From: Diadema setosum
Lineage: Eukaryota; Echinodermata; Echinoidea; Diadematoida; Diadematidae
NCBI GenBank assembly: GCA_033980235.1
Contig: CM067075.1
Span: forward strand, 14,744,844-14,808,843
Direction of reading: 5' to 3'
DNA length: 64,000 bases
Shown here: positions 11,339-22,476 of the stretch, piece after piece
How positions within the stretch are numbered: position 1 is the first letter of the stretch
Layout: every line of letters begins with the position of its first letter
The notes under the pieces: model-generated
Database searches by the model: none
Seen by the model: the letters and a program-made list of their open reading frames with translations, nothing else
Told to the model about the DNA's origin: nothing
Translations under genes and position numbers: made by a program

Positions 11339-11803
11339 TAGTAGTGGCATTCACACTGATGCGAATTAGCAGGATCCGAATTTCGAGATTTGTATCACAA
11401 TCCATTTATTCAATTTTTTTTCACAGTGTGGACATAAAATCTCACTAAATAGCGCAATCTGCATTGCAATCCAAATCCCAAGTATTCTTGTGATTATTTC
11501 AGAATCATCACAACTATTTCAGAACTAGCACAACTATCTGCACTGTGGCGAGTGCCTGAATGCTGGAGTAAATAATCTCATGAGTTTTTTAACCCATCAT
11601 TCAAAACTCACATCACAACAGCGCAAGACTACAGGGGCAGGGTCATCATTTTGGTAGATTTCAGGCATGCACAATTTAGTAGACAATTGATCACAATCTA
11701 CAATTATTGGGATATTTCTGTCCATTTTAGGGGTGCAAAAAATCTAGGTATTTTGATCGCAATCGACATCTCGCTATTTTGTTTTTGTGAATGACACTAA
11801 TGA
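11339..11803. mobile_element. Diverged copy of the 13951 MITE family
   Basis: CACAGTGTGGACATAAAATC followed by CTCACTAAATAG resembles CCAGTGTGGACAGAAAAATC and CTCACTAATTAC in the 13951 element. The outer segments AGTGGCATTCACAC and its inverse near 11790 form a weak terminal inverted repeat. Boundaries are uncertain. Confidence 0.4.
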
Positions 11804-12472
11804 CAACTGCAAATACAATGTACCCCTCCTCCCCCCCCCCCAAAAAAAAAAAAAAAGTTTTAAAAGTGAAAAATTAGTTATGGTGAAAGATTAAGATGTG
11901 TGGACTTGCCAACTGTGTATGACTACCTTCAATAGCTCAGTGCTGTTAGAAAAAAATCAATAGATTTGAACCAATCAATATCCCATCATCATCACAACTA
12001 ATAGATGTTTCAAGTCCCTATAGACATAGAAGAACTTTAAGTGTTCTAATTAGAGGGGGGTGGAAACTCCCCTTCACAAATACAAGAACACTAAAACCTC
12101 AAGGAAAATGCTAAAACCCAGTCACTTACAACACAAAGTAGATATGCCAGTACTTATCCCCAGTACAACAAAAGGGAGATCCCAAATCCCATCAAAACTC
12201 AATTACTGGCCAGGCTGCTTAGCCATTCTCTGTCAACACAGGCACTGGCATCAAACTTCATGGGCAGGCCAGGTGCTGAGGATAGGGCTGAACTGCGAGA
12301 GGAGCCGAGCCACGACAGTAAGTGGTTGCCATGGAGACAAAAGAGAGAATATTTGCAGAGTAATGAAGGGCTCAGGTGTTCAGCCTTGGGTTTACCTTCT
12401 GCACACACTAGTTACATTCACACAGACACTAATCATCATGGTAACGAATCGTTGATGATACAAGCTTACCCC
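11804..12472. other. Unique DNA including an X-box-like motif
   Basis: No gene is called. C- and A-runs lie near 11832-11856. From about 12200 to 12450 the DNA is less AT-rich and carries an RFX X-box match (listed separately). The overlapping open frames on both strands lack codon bias. Confidence 0.45.
12325..12338 (+). promoter_or_regulatory. RFX X-box-like motif
   Basis: GTTGCCATGGAGAC fits the X-box consensus bound by RFX transcription factors (GTNRCC, two-base spacer, RGNAAC) with at most one mismatch. RFX factors drive ciliary genes in animals. No adjacent coding exon is seen, so function is unproven. Confidence 0.45.
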
Positions 12473-12565
12473 TTAACCCATTAAGGACGGTTTGATTTTG
12501 CTACAACTCGCATTTCCCAAAGACACCTGCCCGAGTTATACTCAGGATCGTCCTCAACTTGTTAA
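12473..12565 (+). mobile_element. TTAA-flanked MITE, CCCGTTGAGG family, copy 2
   Basis: 93 bp from TTAACCCATTAAGGACGG to GATCGTCCTCAACTTGTTAA, with the shared core TGATTTTGCTACAAC and AGACACCTGCCCGAG. Confidence 0.85.
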
Positions 12566-12672
12566 ACTATGGCTGCGTTTATCAACTTTCCCATGTTTGA
12601 AACGCGTTTCAATACCCACTGTCAAAATACATTTGCCAACACTTTCCGATAACAGACTGATGTAAATTCTTC

Positions 12673-13098
12673 TCATTCATGCAGTCGAAGTACAAGATTA
12701 CAGATTAGTTGAATCAAGTAACTGGAAATAAACTCATTGTTTGCGACGTTTCGCCAATTATCAATTGGCTTCTTCGGGCGAATGAAGCTCCCGATGATGG
12801 AATGGCCCTTAAATAGTGCGAGATTGTGCAGAGCGCACTGGACCTTGTCCAGCGCGCGAAAGACGGCTTGGGATTTTGTGAACGGCCCGGTCCCACGCGT
12901 GCGATAAATTGAAGCGGAGACCTCCTCTCTTGTTAAGTGTAGGTCTCTCCAACGTAGGTTGAACCGCAGGTGATTACGGAAATTCGCGATTTTCCTAGCC
13001 GTCTTTTCGCTGTTTCTGCACAATCTCACACATTCCTGACCAAATTCGTGTCGGATAGACTGATGTAAATTCTTCTCATTCATCCAGTCGAAGTACAA
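12673..13098 (-). pseudogene. PLE N-terminal ORF remnant
   Basis: A 141-codon open frame inside the PLE insertion. Residues about 6-58 carry the recognisable part: basic, with NHLRFNLRWRD, where a Cys is more usual at the Trp. The frame then runs into the pseudo-LTR (ends near RPKKPIDNWRNVANNEF) instead of a reverse transcriptase, so the autonomous protein is missing. It is a truncated, non-coding relic. Confidence 0.55.
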
Positions 13099-13100
13099 GA

Positions 13101-13473
13101 TTACAGATTAGTTGAATCAAGTAACTGGAAATAAACTCACTGTTTGCGACGTTTCGCCAATTATCAATTGGCTTCTTCGGGCGAATGAAGCTCCCGATGA
13201 TGGAATGGCCCTTAAATAGTGCGAGATTGTGCAGAGCGCACTGGACCTTATCCAGCGCGCGAAAGACGGCACGCGTGGGACCAGGCCTTTCTCAAAATCC
13301 CAAGCCGTCTTTCGCGCGCTGGACAAGGCCCAGTGCGCTCTGCACAATCTCGCACTATTTAAGGGCCATTCCATCATCGGGAGCTTCATTCGCCCGAAGA
13401 AGCCAATTGATAATTGGCGAAACGTCGCAAACAGTGAGTTTATTTCCAGTTACTTGATTCAACTAATCTGTAA
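13101..13473. repeat. Inverted repeat within the PLE insertion
   Basis: Arms of about 170 bp: 13101-13269 is the near-exact complement of about 13303-13473, around a short centre. The palindromic PLE end yields almost identical open frames on both strands, which are shadows. Confidence 0.9.
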
Positions 13474-13483
13474 ACTTTCCGAT

Positions 13484-13950
13484 CACATTTCTCGAGTTGT
13501 TGCATTCATCAACTCTGCCGCGAGTTGACTGGGAGGACATGTTGGCGCGCAGCTCCTATTGCGTGATACTATAGTGAACTGGTGAACCATCAAACACAAA
13601 GAAAGTAGAGATTTTTGGAGGAATAAATTCCAAAGAAGTTCTTGTCATTTCTCATGTAAAGCTAAATGATGGCAAGCATTACCAGAATCTTTGTTTTCTC
13701 AAAGCCTGAACTAAGACAGAAAAAAAAAATAGCAGTAACAAAAAAAAATGGTATTCTGTCAATGCAATGAAGAAAGAAACAGCTGTGTTAAAAAAAAGTG
13801 ACCACATCAAGATTAGGACTGAGGAGTGCATGACTCAAAATTGTCTGAACGCATTTGATTGGCATATAAACAGAATAAGTATCTATTAGATGAAAGCTGA
13901 TGTAATCATTGTCAACTGCTCTGTGTGCTGACTGATAGTAATTGCATACT
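13484..13950. other. Unique gene-free stretch
   Basis: No gene or complete element is seen. A-runs lie near 13720-13748. Confidence 0.4.
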
Positions 13951-14386
13951 AGGCCCGTTCACACACAAGGGAAAAAGTGCGATTTAAAAATCGATTTTCT
14001 TATCGCGATCAAAATTTCGAAATTTTTTCCAGTGTGGACAGAAAAATCTCACTAATTACCACGATCCTTATCGCGATCCAACTCGCACTATTAGTGCGAT
14101 TTTTCAGAATAATCGCGATTATTTTGCCAAGCGTCGTGTGTGTGAGCGCGATCGAGATTCGGAAATCGGTATTTTTAATCCCATCGTTCGTAGCGCGTGC
14201 GAAACTCTATTGGGACTGCGGGGTCAGTCTTCGGTCATGCAAGATTCGTGCATGCGCAGTTTGGCCACTGATCGTTCTTTCCTTGCTGCGAAGTGCGATT
14301 TTTCCCTGTGTATGAACGGTCGAAAAAAAAAATCGAAATTTGGATCGCGATTGAAATTTCGATTTTCGTTGTTTGTGAACGGGCCT
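13951..14386. mobile_element. MITE with AGGCCCGTTCACA termini, GATCGCGAT-rich
   Basis: About 436 bp between AGGCCCGTTCACACACAA and TTGTTTGTGAACGGGCCT. It is flanked by ACT on both sides (alternatively TA if the ends are trimmed by one base). The interior is rich in TATCGCGATC/GATCGCGATT words, raising local CpG. The 112- and 132-codon frames across it have no domain and are discounted. Confidence 0.8.
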
Positions 14387-17219
14387 ACTGTCTCAAAGGA
14401 TGGTAAAATATCACTCAGTTATCATAAATTTTACTTATATTACCATCAGATGGAGCCAGCACACATCGTACAACCTTTATATTTGTCATATTCTAACATC
14501 TTAATCTTTGACAGGTACCATGGACTCAAAGGATGATGATATAGCAAACACCACACTTGTAATGCTCTTACATCAACCAGCTATTATCCACTTGAAGTTT
14601 GCATAAAGCATCTCATATTGCACACAGGCCTGACCCAGATTTGTTAGATTGTACGCGTAATACCTAAACACTCCTACACAACCTGGAAATTAAGGTGAGG
14701 CGGTGAGATCATTGCCGTACTTGTGGCCTTATGAAACTCCAGAGTAATAATGATACTGCAAAGGTAACAAAGCAGAGACTAATACTGTGGCCTAATTCAA
14801 ACAGCAAAATGCAAACAGTCCATCATCTCTGTAACCCTTACCAGGAATCCCTGACGGTCAGTTTTTTTTTTTTAATGGTTCGATTTTTAATCAGTGCATA
14901 AAGCGCTAGGCATGGGTAAAGACCAGACCAAACAGAGAGGTTCTGACGAGTGTCATCTGCCTATCAGGCTTAATATGTTTGGTCAGCTCTTTGGATTGCC
15001 TCCAATAGGCGGGAGGGTTAACAAGCCATGGGGGGTTGTGTCCACAGTGAACCATTCTGGATAGATAATGGGGTAAAGAGACCTATACTTCGTGCACATT
15101 CATACCACCCCCCCCCCCCCACCCCCATGATCATGTAACTTTCGCATTAGTCAAACAGGTTGCACTCAAACAAGTTCCACTCTTGCAATGACTTCTAACA
15201 TTTTGATCACAAGACATACTTGTGGGTTATAAGTCAGTGTTTGTTCATACTTGGCACAAACTGAAGTTATGGGGCAATTATATAGTCGTATTATGGGGAA
15301 AACAAATATCTAGGACACCAAGCTTAGAGCTGATGTGGGTTGTATGATGAGGGGTCAAGCAACTAGGGCTTACTGAATACTTTCATATAAACCACTGTAG
15401 GTAGTAGCTGTGCACTGAAGTTGCAAGAATTGTCAATATGTTCCAAGAAGCAAATCTATAGTATCGCTATGTGCACGCTGGCAGAATTTGCATGAAAAGC
15501 AATACAGTCATTCATAATGTTAAAAATACTGATACAAGCAGTTTCTGTGTGTGTTTGTTTGTAAGCCCACAAGTATATTCTGCACTGAAAAACAGGTGAT
15601 TTAAAGAGATTTTGCACATCATACAGACTGCCAGTTTAATCTGGTAATGCCCTACATAAATGGGAGAAAATCATCAACTGATTGAGAAATCTGCATTATC
15701 ATTGCTACTTTGACTATATACCAAGTAATGTCGTTGAAAGAATTCACTTTCAATCAACTTTAAATCAATCTACATCTAACAGGCAATGCTTCTACGGAGA
15801 TTCCTCAAATTTCTGTATCAATGCTCTTATTTGTTGTATTTGAAAATTCACAATTTCTGGTTATCTTTACAGTTTACTTGTAAATTATGGAATATGGAAC
15901 AATAAAAGACAATACAATTTTTTTTTTTTAAATCTGGACACTGGGAGACAGCTATGACATCATGCTATAAAGCTTTCTGCTTACTGGTTTTTGCTATCAA
16001 TTCCCTACAGACTACTACCTTATGCTTGGGTAAATAAATAATGAAAACCCGACACATCTTCTACATCCAAAAACAGGTTTGTTTGTTTTTCTTGGTGTTG
16101 TTGCTGTTTATGTCTTCATCCCACGACATTCTTGTCATGCTAGAAGTTCACATGCATATTTTATGCTGTAGAGCAATTCCCACAATACAAAAGATATGAA
16201 TACTTCATTGATTTTTATTCACTTTATAAAGGAATGCTTTCCAGGAAACATCAAAATACCTCCAAGGAAATTGTGCCATTACAAATCCACAAGCTGAATG
16301 ACAGACTATAAGCATTTTAGCTGTTTTGTATAAAAATGAGGCATTAAGAACCAACCTTCCCATGTATCTCTCCTGCAATACTTTTCTAAACGATGGCACA
16401 CAGTACGGAGTGCGCACAAAAAACAGGAATTTTAGCCGAAGGGTTATGAGAAACTTAGTCACAGACTGCCACCATTTTATCACTTTCTTCTGCTTTTTCG
16501 GTTGGCGGACATAAATTTACATCCACTGGATGAATATATCGCAAGTATTATACTCTTGCCCGAAGGAACTTCTTTGTTCATAACTCCCCCCCCCCCTCGC
16601 TGGGAGAAAAATGTCCCAGTGTCAAATTACCGTTCCAACATTCCTTCTATTCAAATAAAGGTCTCACATTTCAATTTATATTCATTAGAGTGTTCACGTC
16701 AAATTCCGACCCAACGCTGCAGGACAGGTTATACCCCCACAAAGGCTTGGTTTTCCAGCGCTGCTCATAACTTCACATGGTCAAACAAAGCAATTGAGGA
16801 GGGTAAAAAAAGGATGGGGGGGGGATGGGGAGGCATGCAATGCAAAGACATTTGAAACATGGCAGCTTCAGACTTCAAAATTTGTTTGTAATCAAGTTGT
16901 AGTCAAGTTGTAATCAAGTTTCTGAAACATTGCTCCATGGCCATCAATCAAACATGCAGCTCTTGATATGCCTACATTCAAGAAACACACATTTAAAGGC
17001 AAATGCCATGATGAAAGTGATTACAAGTTCAAACTATGCCCTTTGTCAATTGAGTTCAGAAGTCTAACAGTTCTGGCCGCAAATGCACATCTAGTAGTAC
17101 TAGTATCATGCAAAATGACTAGAAATTACCTCCAGATTACAGCATTAGTGCTTTAAAATAGTTGTAAACTGTAAGGGATAGAAACAACCACTGTAAAAAA
17201 GACTGAATTGGTAATATCT
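14387..17219. other. Mostly unique gene-free DNA
   Basis: Contains the small Kozak-context ORF at 14520, C-runs near 15109 and 16588, and A/T runs near 14866 and 15919. No element with both ends is recognised. The 14920-15060 part is less AT-rich and might be regulatory. Confidence 0.4.
14520..14606 (+). CDS. Possible short ORF or first coding exon (28 codons)
   Basis: ACCATGG gives a strong Kozak context, and the first codons read MDSKDDDIANTT. Immediately upstream, TTCTAAC, a pyrimidine stretch and GACAG (ending 14514) resemble a branch site and splice acceptor. The open frame ends at TAA after 28 codons. No family is recognised and chance is a real alternative. Confidence 0.2.
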   Translation: MDSKDDDIANTTLVMLLHQPAIIHLKFA

Positions 17220-17290
17220 TCTCATCATCATCATCATTATCATCATCATAATCATCATCATTATCATCATCATCACCATCATCATAATCA
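17220..17290 (+). repeat. (ATC)n microsatellite
   Basis: Interrupted CAT/ATC array with CATTAT and CATAAT variants. Confidence 0.95.
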
Positions 17291-17364
17291 TTGTTATTAT
17301 AATTGTTATTATTATCTAAATATGTATTAATGATATGTTGGGCAGTTACTCACCAAAGAGCATA

Positions 17365-17571
17365 CTGTAAAACGAGGAATTTTCGCGTGCGTTTTAATTT
17401 CGCAAATTTCGCGAGCGCCAAATTTCGCGAAATTAAAATGCATGCGAAGGTTTTTGTCTACACTACATGCATTGAACGCCAGTGGCAATTCGCGAAAATT
17501 TCATGCCACAAAAAAGGCTGTCGGCTCCAATTCGCAAAAATTTCATGCCGCGAATATATCATGCTTTACAG
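17365..17571 (+). mobile_element. CTGTAAA/TTTACAG MITE, copy 2
   Basis: 207 bp, flanked by TA on both sides, from CTGTAAAACGAGGAATTTTC to ATCATGCTTTACAG. It is reversed relative to copies 1 and 3. Interior words GCGTTTTAATTTCGC and AATTTCATGCCGCGAA retain CpGs decayed in the other copies, so this one looks youngest. Confidence 0.88.
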
Positions 17572-19429
17572 TAAACTGCATTTGATACTTTAAGAGCAAT
17601 ATAATACTGCTCTCAAAAAAAACAAACAAACAAAACAAAACAAAACAAAACTCATGCATTTCATTAATTCTCCTCAGTACATTCTCCCTCACCTACCTCT
17701 TTCCATATTTCCCCTTTGGCGACACCAGACTGTGGTCTAGGCCATTTTTTTTTTTTTTTTTAGGTTGATGAAGTAGTATACATCCATTACTCTGGCTTTT
17801 TCCCATTGTGTTTTTTTGCTGCCTTTTCTGAAAATTTTGTCTGACTCTTCTGCAGGAAGGTTAGGAGTAATGATATATCAGTTGAAACATGGGGGCCAAG
17901 AAACAGAAAAGTGGCAAAAATTAAGAGATGAGGGTTTAGTGGCTATGGTTGATTGTCCACTTATCGTGGTGAATGGTTTGTCCGTCAGGAGGGCAGTATA
18001 TACAGTCATCAATGTCCTCTAAGATGAAATAATGAGCAGTGGCGGAATGGACATCTACCAGGCCATTTGTGGTAATTCCAACCCAAAATACCATTCCCCC
18101 TTTGCTATCACTAAGAATAAAGAAATTTTAAAAAAAGATATTAAAAAAAAATATCTGCCACTGCTGGCACCAAGTGATATTCACAGAAAAGTCACAGAAG
18201 GGAGTAAGAATACCTCTAAGGAGAATTTATCATCAATCAAGAGGTGAATAAAAGGGTTATTAATCATCTTGATTGACATGGATGGGACAGAAGACAGAAA
18301 GAAAACTGATTTCACGATATCTTTGTCATCCACAATGAAGACAGTCAGCATGTCCTTTCTGTTGTACTTTGGGCTCAGTAATGGTATTTGCAGTCCATTT
18401 ACTGAGAATAAGATATTTCTTTCTTACTCTTGTTCAAAATCCTGCCAGTGAGATTATGGTGAAAGTATTACCATTCAAAGTCATATAGGTACATTTCTTT
18501 CTCAAATGAATTTTTTTTTCTGCATTATTTTCCAAGTTACATCTTCTCAATAAGATCAAGCACTTTCATCTAAAACCTATATATATAAAAAGATCATACC
18601 ATTTTGGTTGGCAATGGCACATCAGAATGATTTTTTTTTTGTGCAAGATAATGAGAAACCAAGCATCACATACTGCCTTGCAAATGTACCACATGAGCAC
18701 AACTTGCTTGCAACAAGCCTTTAACTCCTGTTGCAGCTGACACTTACTATATATCAGCAACAAAGACCAACAGTACAAGTGTATTTCTTCCAAGACAAAC
18801 TTCCTTTTTCTGGCATTTCTTTCCCCTTTTGTGAAGATTATTAAAAAATAAAAATTAAAAAAAAAAGAAAAAAAAACTTATAACTCCATCCCAACAAGTT
18901 CCGAGTATGGAGGGGGCATTGCTGGTATTCTGGAATACAGCACTGCTATGACAACACATTAGATGGAAATTGCCTTGATGTAGAACAATGATCATTCTAT
19001 TTCTTTTGAGTGTCAGACAGCCACTGTGACGACATGCAGTCCCCGACTGGACGCAAACTTCAAAACCGCTACAGAATTCATGAATAATCGCTCCCGCCAC
19101 AAGACCAAACAACTTAGCTAAATATCCCCCCTGGAATTAATTCCCTCAAATTTCTTTCAGGCCCTTGATTTCATCTCATCACCCCAGGTATAAATATGCA
19201 GTGACATTCTTGTGGCCACGTCTTTCAGGCCCAGATCAAATTTAGCGGAAACGTCCATCAATCAAACAATGGGCATGGGGTCGAAGCCTTCCAAGTTCAG
19301 ACGTCAGAGGCGAGCCTCATCACCTTGTGGTCCAGATACTTGGGTGTATGTGTGTGTGTCTGTCTTTCTGTGTGCATTTGTGTGCCTCTTCTCCTGTCTG
19401 CCAATATATCTATTTCTTGCTCTATTTTC
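17572..19429. other. Mostly unique gene-free DNA
   Basis: Holds A-rich (AAAAC)n near 17612-17650, a T17 run near 17745, and A-rich DNA near 18840-18880. A candidate exon at about 17856 is listed under findings. No element with both ends is recognised. Confidence 0.4.
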
Positions 19430-19905
19430 CTCTTCCAATCTTTACTTCTTCTTTTCCTTTTCTTCCTCCTCCTTCTTCTTCCTTGGCTTCTCCTTCATTT
19501 TTTCTTCCTCTTCCTTGTCCTTTTTCTTCTCCTCCTTCTTCTTCTATTTCTCTTCCTCCCCTTCTTCTCCTCCTCATCCTCCTCCTTCTCCCTCTCCTCC
19601 TTTTCCTTTTATCCTTTCCCTTCTTCTTCTCCACTGCCCCTTCTTCTCCTTCCTTTCCACCTACTCCTCCTTCTCTTCCTCTTTCTTCTTCTGGAGGTTC
19701 TTCTTCACCTTCTTCTCCTCCCCTTCTTCTTCTCCTCCTCTTCTTCCTTCTTCTTCTCCACCTCCTCCTCATTCCACTTCTTCTTGAACTTCTTCTTCAT
19801 CATTATCTTCTTCTTCCCCTTCTTCTCCTCCTCTTTTTCCTCCTCCTTCATCTCCTCTTTCTTCTTCTTCTCCCCTTCCCACTTCCTTTTCTCTACCTCC
19901 TATCC
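19430..19905 (+). repeat. ~480-bp polypyrimidine (CTT/CTC) tract
   Basis: Almost uninterrupted pyrimidines on the + strand, mainly TTC, TCC and CTC words. Frames of up to 228 (+) and 116 (-) codons are low-complexity Phe/Ser/Leu or Arg/Glu/Gly strings and not genes. Such tracts can form triplex DNA. Confidence 0.95.
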
Positions 19906-20224
19906 TCACCATCTTCTACCATTCCTACCCTCCCAGGACCCTCACAGTTATTGTGTCAAAGCTGTTGATCACAGACGATCTGTGTCTGAAAACTCCTTTA
20001 AAAAAACTTAATTTTTTGTTTAAAGCTCTGAAAACATATTCACTTTAAATCAACTGAACAGATAAAGTTTTTGTCTACATGAACCTATTGTGTGATGTCC
20101 ACATGATGGACTAAAGCTTTCTCAAAATTGATTTCATTAATCATTCTGAATGGTGTTTAAAAATTTTCAGTTCTTGTAATTTTGTAAGCGCTCTGAGCCA
20201 TGTGGGAAGAGCATACTAGACATC

Positions 20225-20335
20225 AATTGTATTATATTGCATTGTATTGTGCAGCATTGCATTGCATTACATTGTATTGTATTGTATTGTATTGTATTGT
20301 ATTGTATTGTATTACAATACATTGCATTTTATTGT
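20225..20335 (+). repeat. (TATTG)n pentanucleotide array
   Basis: About 20 ATTGT/ATTGC units, ending with a small inverted repeat GTATTACAATAC. Confidence 0.95.
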
Positions 20336-21394
20336 TTCTATCTACATATCCACCTATCTTTTTCCTTCTCTCTCCCCATGACTACTACTAATTTATCACT
20401 ATGGTTATATCTCTTTTTCTCACATATCATATCATGCCTTATGTTCTTACTTCCTTTATTTTCTTTTCTCTAAACCTTTCTGTTGACGGCATTTTCATCT
20501 CACCGCAGTTGTTGGCATTTTTATCAGTACTAGTGCATGCATTAAGGAGCAATATTTTCCTTGAGCTCCTAAGAATTAAAAAATGATAATAAAAATGAAT
20601 ATGAAGAGGGAAAGGGAGATGAATAAAAACCTCTCAAAAAAGAAAAAGCTGTTGGTCACTAGATGAAACTATTCTGACTAGATCCATCACAACGTTTTCC
20701 TTGACTCACCTTTGGGGCCATCTCTACAATGGACACATGTTTTTACATGTGAAAGCCATCAATTGCAGTTGTGAAAAAAAAAAAATAATGAATTTTAAAA
20801 AAAGTATCACTGCACATAAATGGGAAGTTGAGAATACATTTCTGAAAATCCCTCACCCTCTGAAAGACTTGAAGGACGATCCAGACCAATTATGGGTAAT
20901 TATCCCATATTCGTAACATGTTCAGCCACGTGCAAATAATGGGCTCTGGCAGCAGCTTCACGGACTTCGTGGAAATAACATCTTGAACAAAATCTCCTCT
21001 CTTGAGAAGTAGTTCATTTGAAAGAATGCCTCACAAGAATGACTCACTCTTGTAATTTCCTGATCTGGGCCAAAATTAAAAAGAAATTGATGAATGAGAT
21101 TCACTGGAAACTTTCACGTAGAGCATTCCATGGTACAATGCGTATGCAATGGTTTTGCATAAGGCATATTTTGGCTGCACTAAGAATGTGGCCTGAGGCT
21201 ATGTGGTCAATCAGTTCGGATTGTGAGGTCTTTCACATTGGGTTTGAGGTTCATGATCCGTTTTCCCTTTTCAAAGCTCTGTCTCAAAATCTAATTTGAT
21301 ACTGCACACCACAATATTCGTTTCTTCTTTTTTCCTTTTTTTATGGGGGGGGGGGATAGAGAAAGGGAGAGGGGCTCTACAGTGTCAATGACAT
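20336..21394. other. Unique gene-free stretch
   Basis: AT-rich; A-runs near 20776 and a G-run near 21343. The 93-codon frame at 21018-21299 (+) has no recognisable domain or codon bias. Confidence 0.4.
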
Positions 21395-21438
21395 CTTTCT
21401 TTCTCTCTCTCTCTCTCTCTCTCTGTCTCTTTCTCTCT
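21395..21438 (+). repeat. (CT)n microsatellite
   Basis: TTTC then CT dinucleotides with a few interruptions. Confidence 0.93.
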
Positions 21439-21571
21439 AGCTCTGTGATTATTTGTTGTTGTTTTCCTGATCACACCTGACCTGGTTTGAGATATACAAT
21501 CTGAAGATGTATACATGTCAATCTTAAGAGACTCATTCAGTTGTTCAGTTCAAATTGATTTGTTTCTGAGT

Positions 21572-21599
<28 letters not shown>
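21572..21599 (+). repeat. (CA)n microsatellite
   Basis: About 14 CA units. Confidence 0.95.
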
Positions 21600-21603
<4 letters not shown>

Positions 21604-21832
21604 ATACCATCTGAAACAAACATTACAAAAAAGAAATGTGCAGTATATAAGTCAGGATGAATTGAAGAAGTCAACGACACAATCAATTCCAATTAAGAGA
21701 GGAAAGAAATTGCAGGAGTATGTCATATTAAGCAGGTGCTCTATAATTGATGGCAGCCCTAAAAAAAAAAAAGGAAAAATAAAACAGAAGTCATCAATCA
21801 ATTGATATAATCAATCACTACCAATATCTTCC

Positions 21833-21922
21833 TTAGCCCTTTCTATGCAAATGAGTAAATGTGCACAAATTTCACACACAAACTTATAAGTGGGTAGTGT
21901 AATGTAGCACACATAGGGTTAA
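21833..21922. mobile_element. TTAA-type MITE with CCCTTTCTATG termini, copy 1
   Basis: 90 bp from TTAGCCCTTTCTATG to CATAGGGTTAA. Short inverted ends and a decayed left TTAA suggest a piggyBac-like non-autonomous element related to the one at 45778. Confidence 0.55.
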
Positions 21923-22476
21923 CTTGAGGAAAATCGAAACTGTCTGTATCTCGCATGGTTGGCAATATCTTCTTGGAAGTCCAAATATTTCTGCATAATT
22001 AACCCTTTCCCTACAAGATTCTCAAAATCCTATAGACTTTGAAGCAGGACCAGCCATGTTCTTGAAATCAATACAAAAGTTACTAACTATCATAAAGTAA
22101 GCCCTACATGTATTTGGAATGACTACTATATCATAAGATACTGCATTGTTCTAGGAATCACAATCTGATGTTGAGTGATGTGTGACTGGTTTGTACGCTC
22201 TGTTATCTCAGGCTGCAGTTATACAATTTCGCGTTTCAAGAAACACGGTTTCGAAACATGGTTTTAACACACAGCTTTGACTCATGGTTTGACAGAAAAG
22301 CACTCACAAGAGTTCATCCTGAGCATGATTCTGGCTTGCTAGTACTCCAATTGTGTCACTGCGCATTTCTTTATGCAGGGCTTGTACCTTTGGCAATTGG
22401 GTCAAACAGGTGGTGCACATCTTTGTCATCACTGAAAGCATATTTGAAAACAATGTTCCTGTAAATGCACCCCTTG

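Larger units (their letters stand above)
12651..13473 (-). mobile_element. Penelope-like retroelement (PLE) fragment: tandem plus inverted copies
   Basis: 823 bp flanked by the 10-bp direct repeat ACTTTCCGAT (12641-12650 and 13474-13483). On the minus strand it holds one full unit plus part of the next (period about 403 bp), each with GCCAATTGATAATTGGC followed by GAAACGTCGC, the hairpin-plus-GAAAC layout seen at PLE pseudo-LTR hammerhead motifs. A third copy at about 13270-13473 is inverted against 13101-13269. Translation of about 13085-12900 (-) gives a peptide with NHLRFNLRWRD, resembling the N-terminal region of PLE proteins. No reverse transcriptase or GIY-YIG domain is present. The hammerhead CUGAUGA box looks degenerate (GAAGAAG), so ribozyme activity is doubtful. 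Confidence 0.75.

Noticed and set aside
12714..13528. Several 60-99-codon frames on both strands ending FPVT or containing RPKKPIDNWRNVAN
   Set aside because: These are PLE pseudo-LTR repeats read in different frames and orientations.
19212..20011. Open frames of 191-228 codons (+) and 116 codons (-)
   Set aside because: They are translations of the polypyrimidine tract (Phe/Ser/Leu or Arg/Glu/Gly strings) with no domain.
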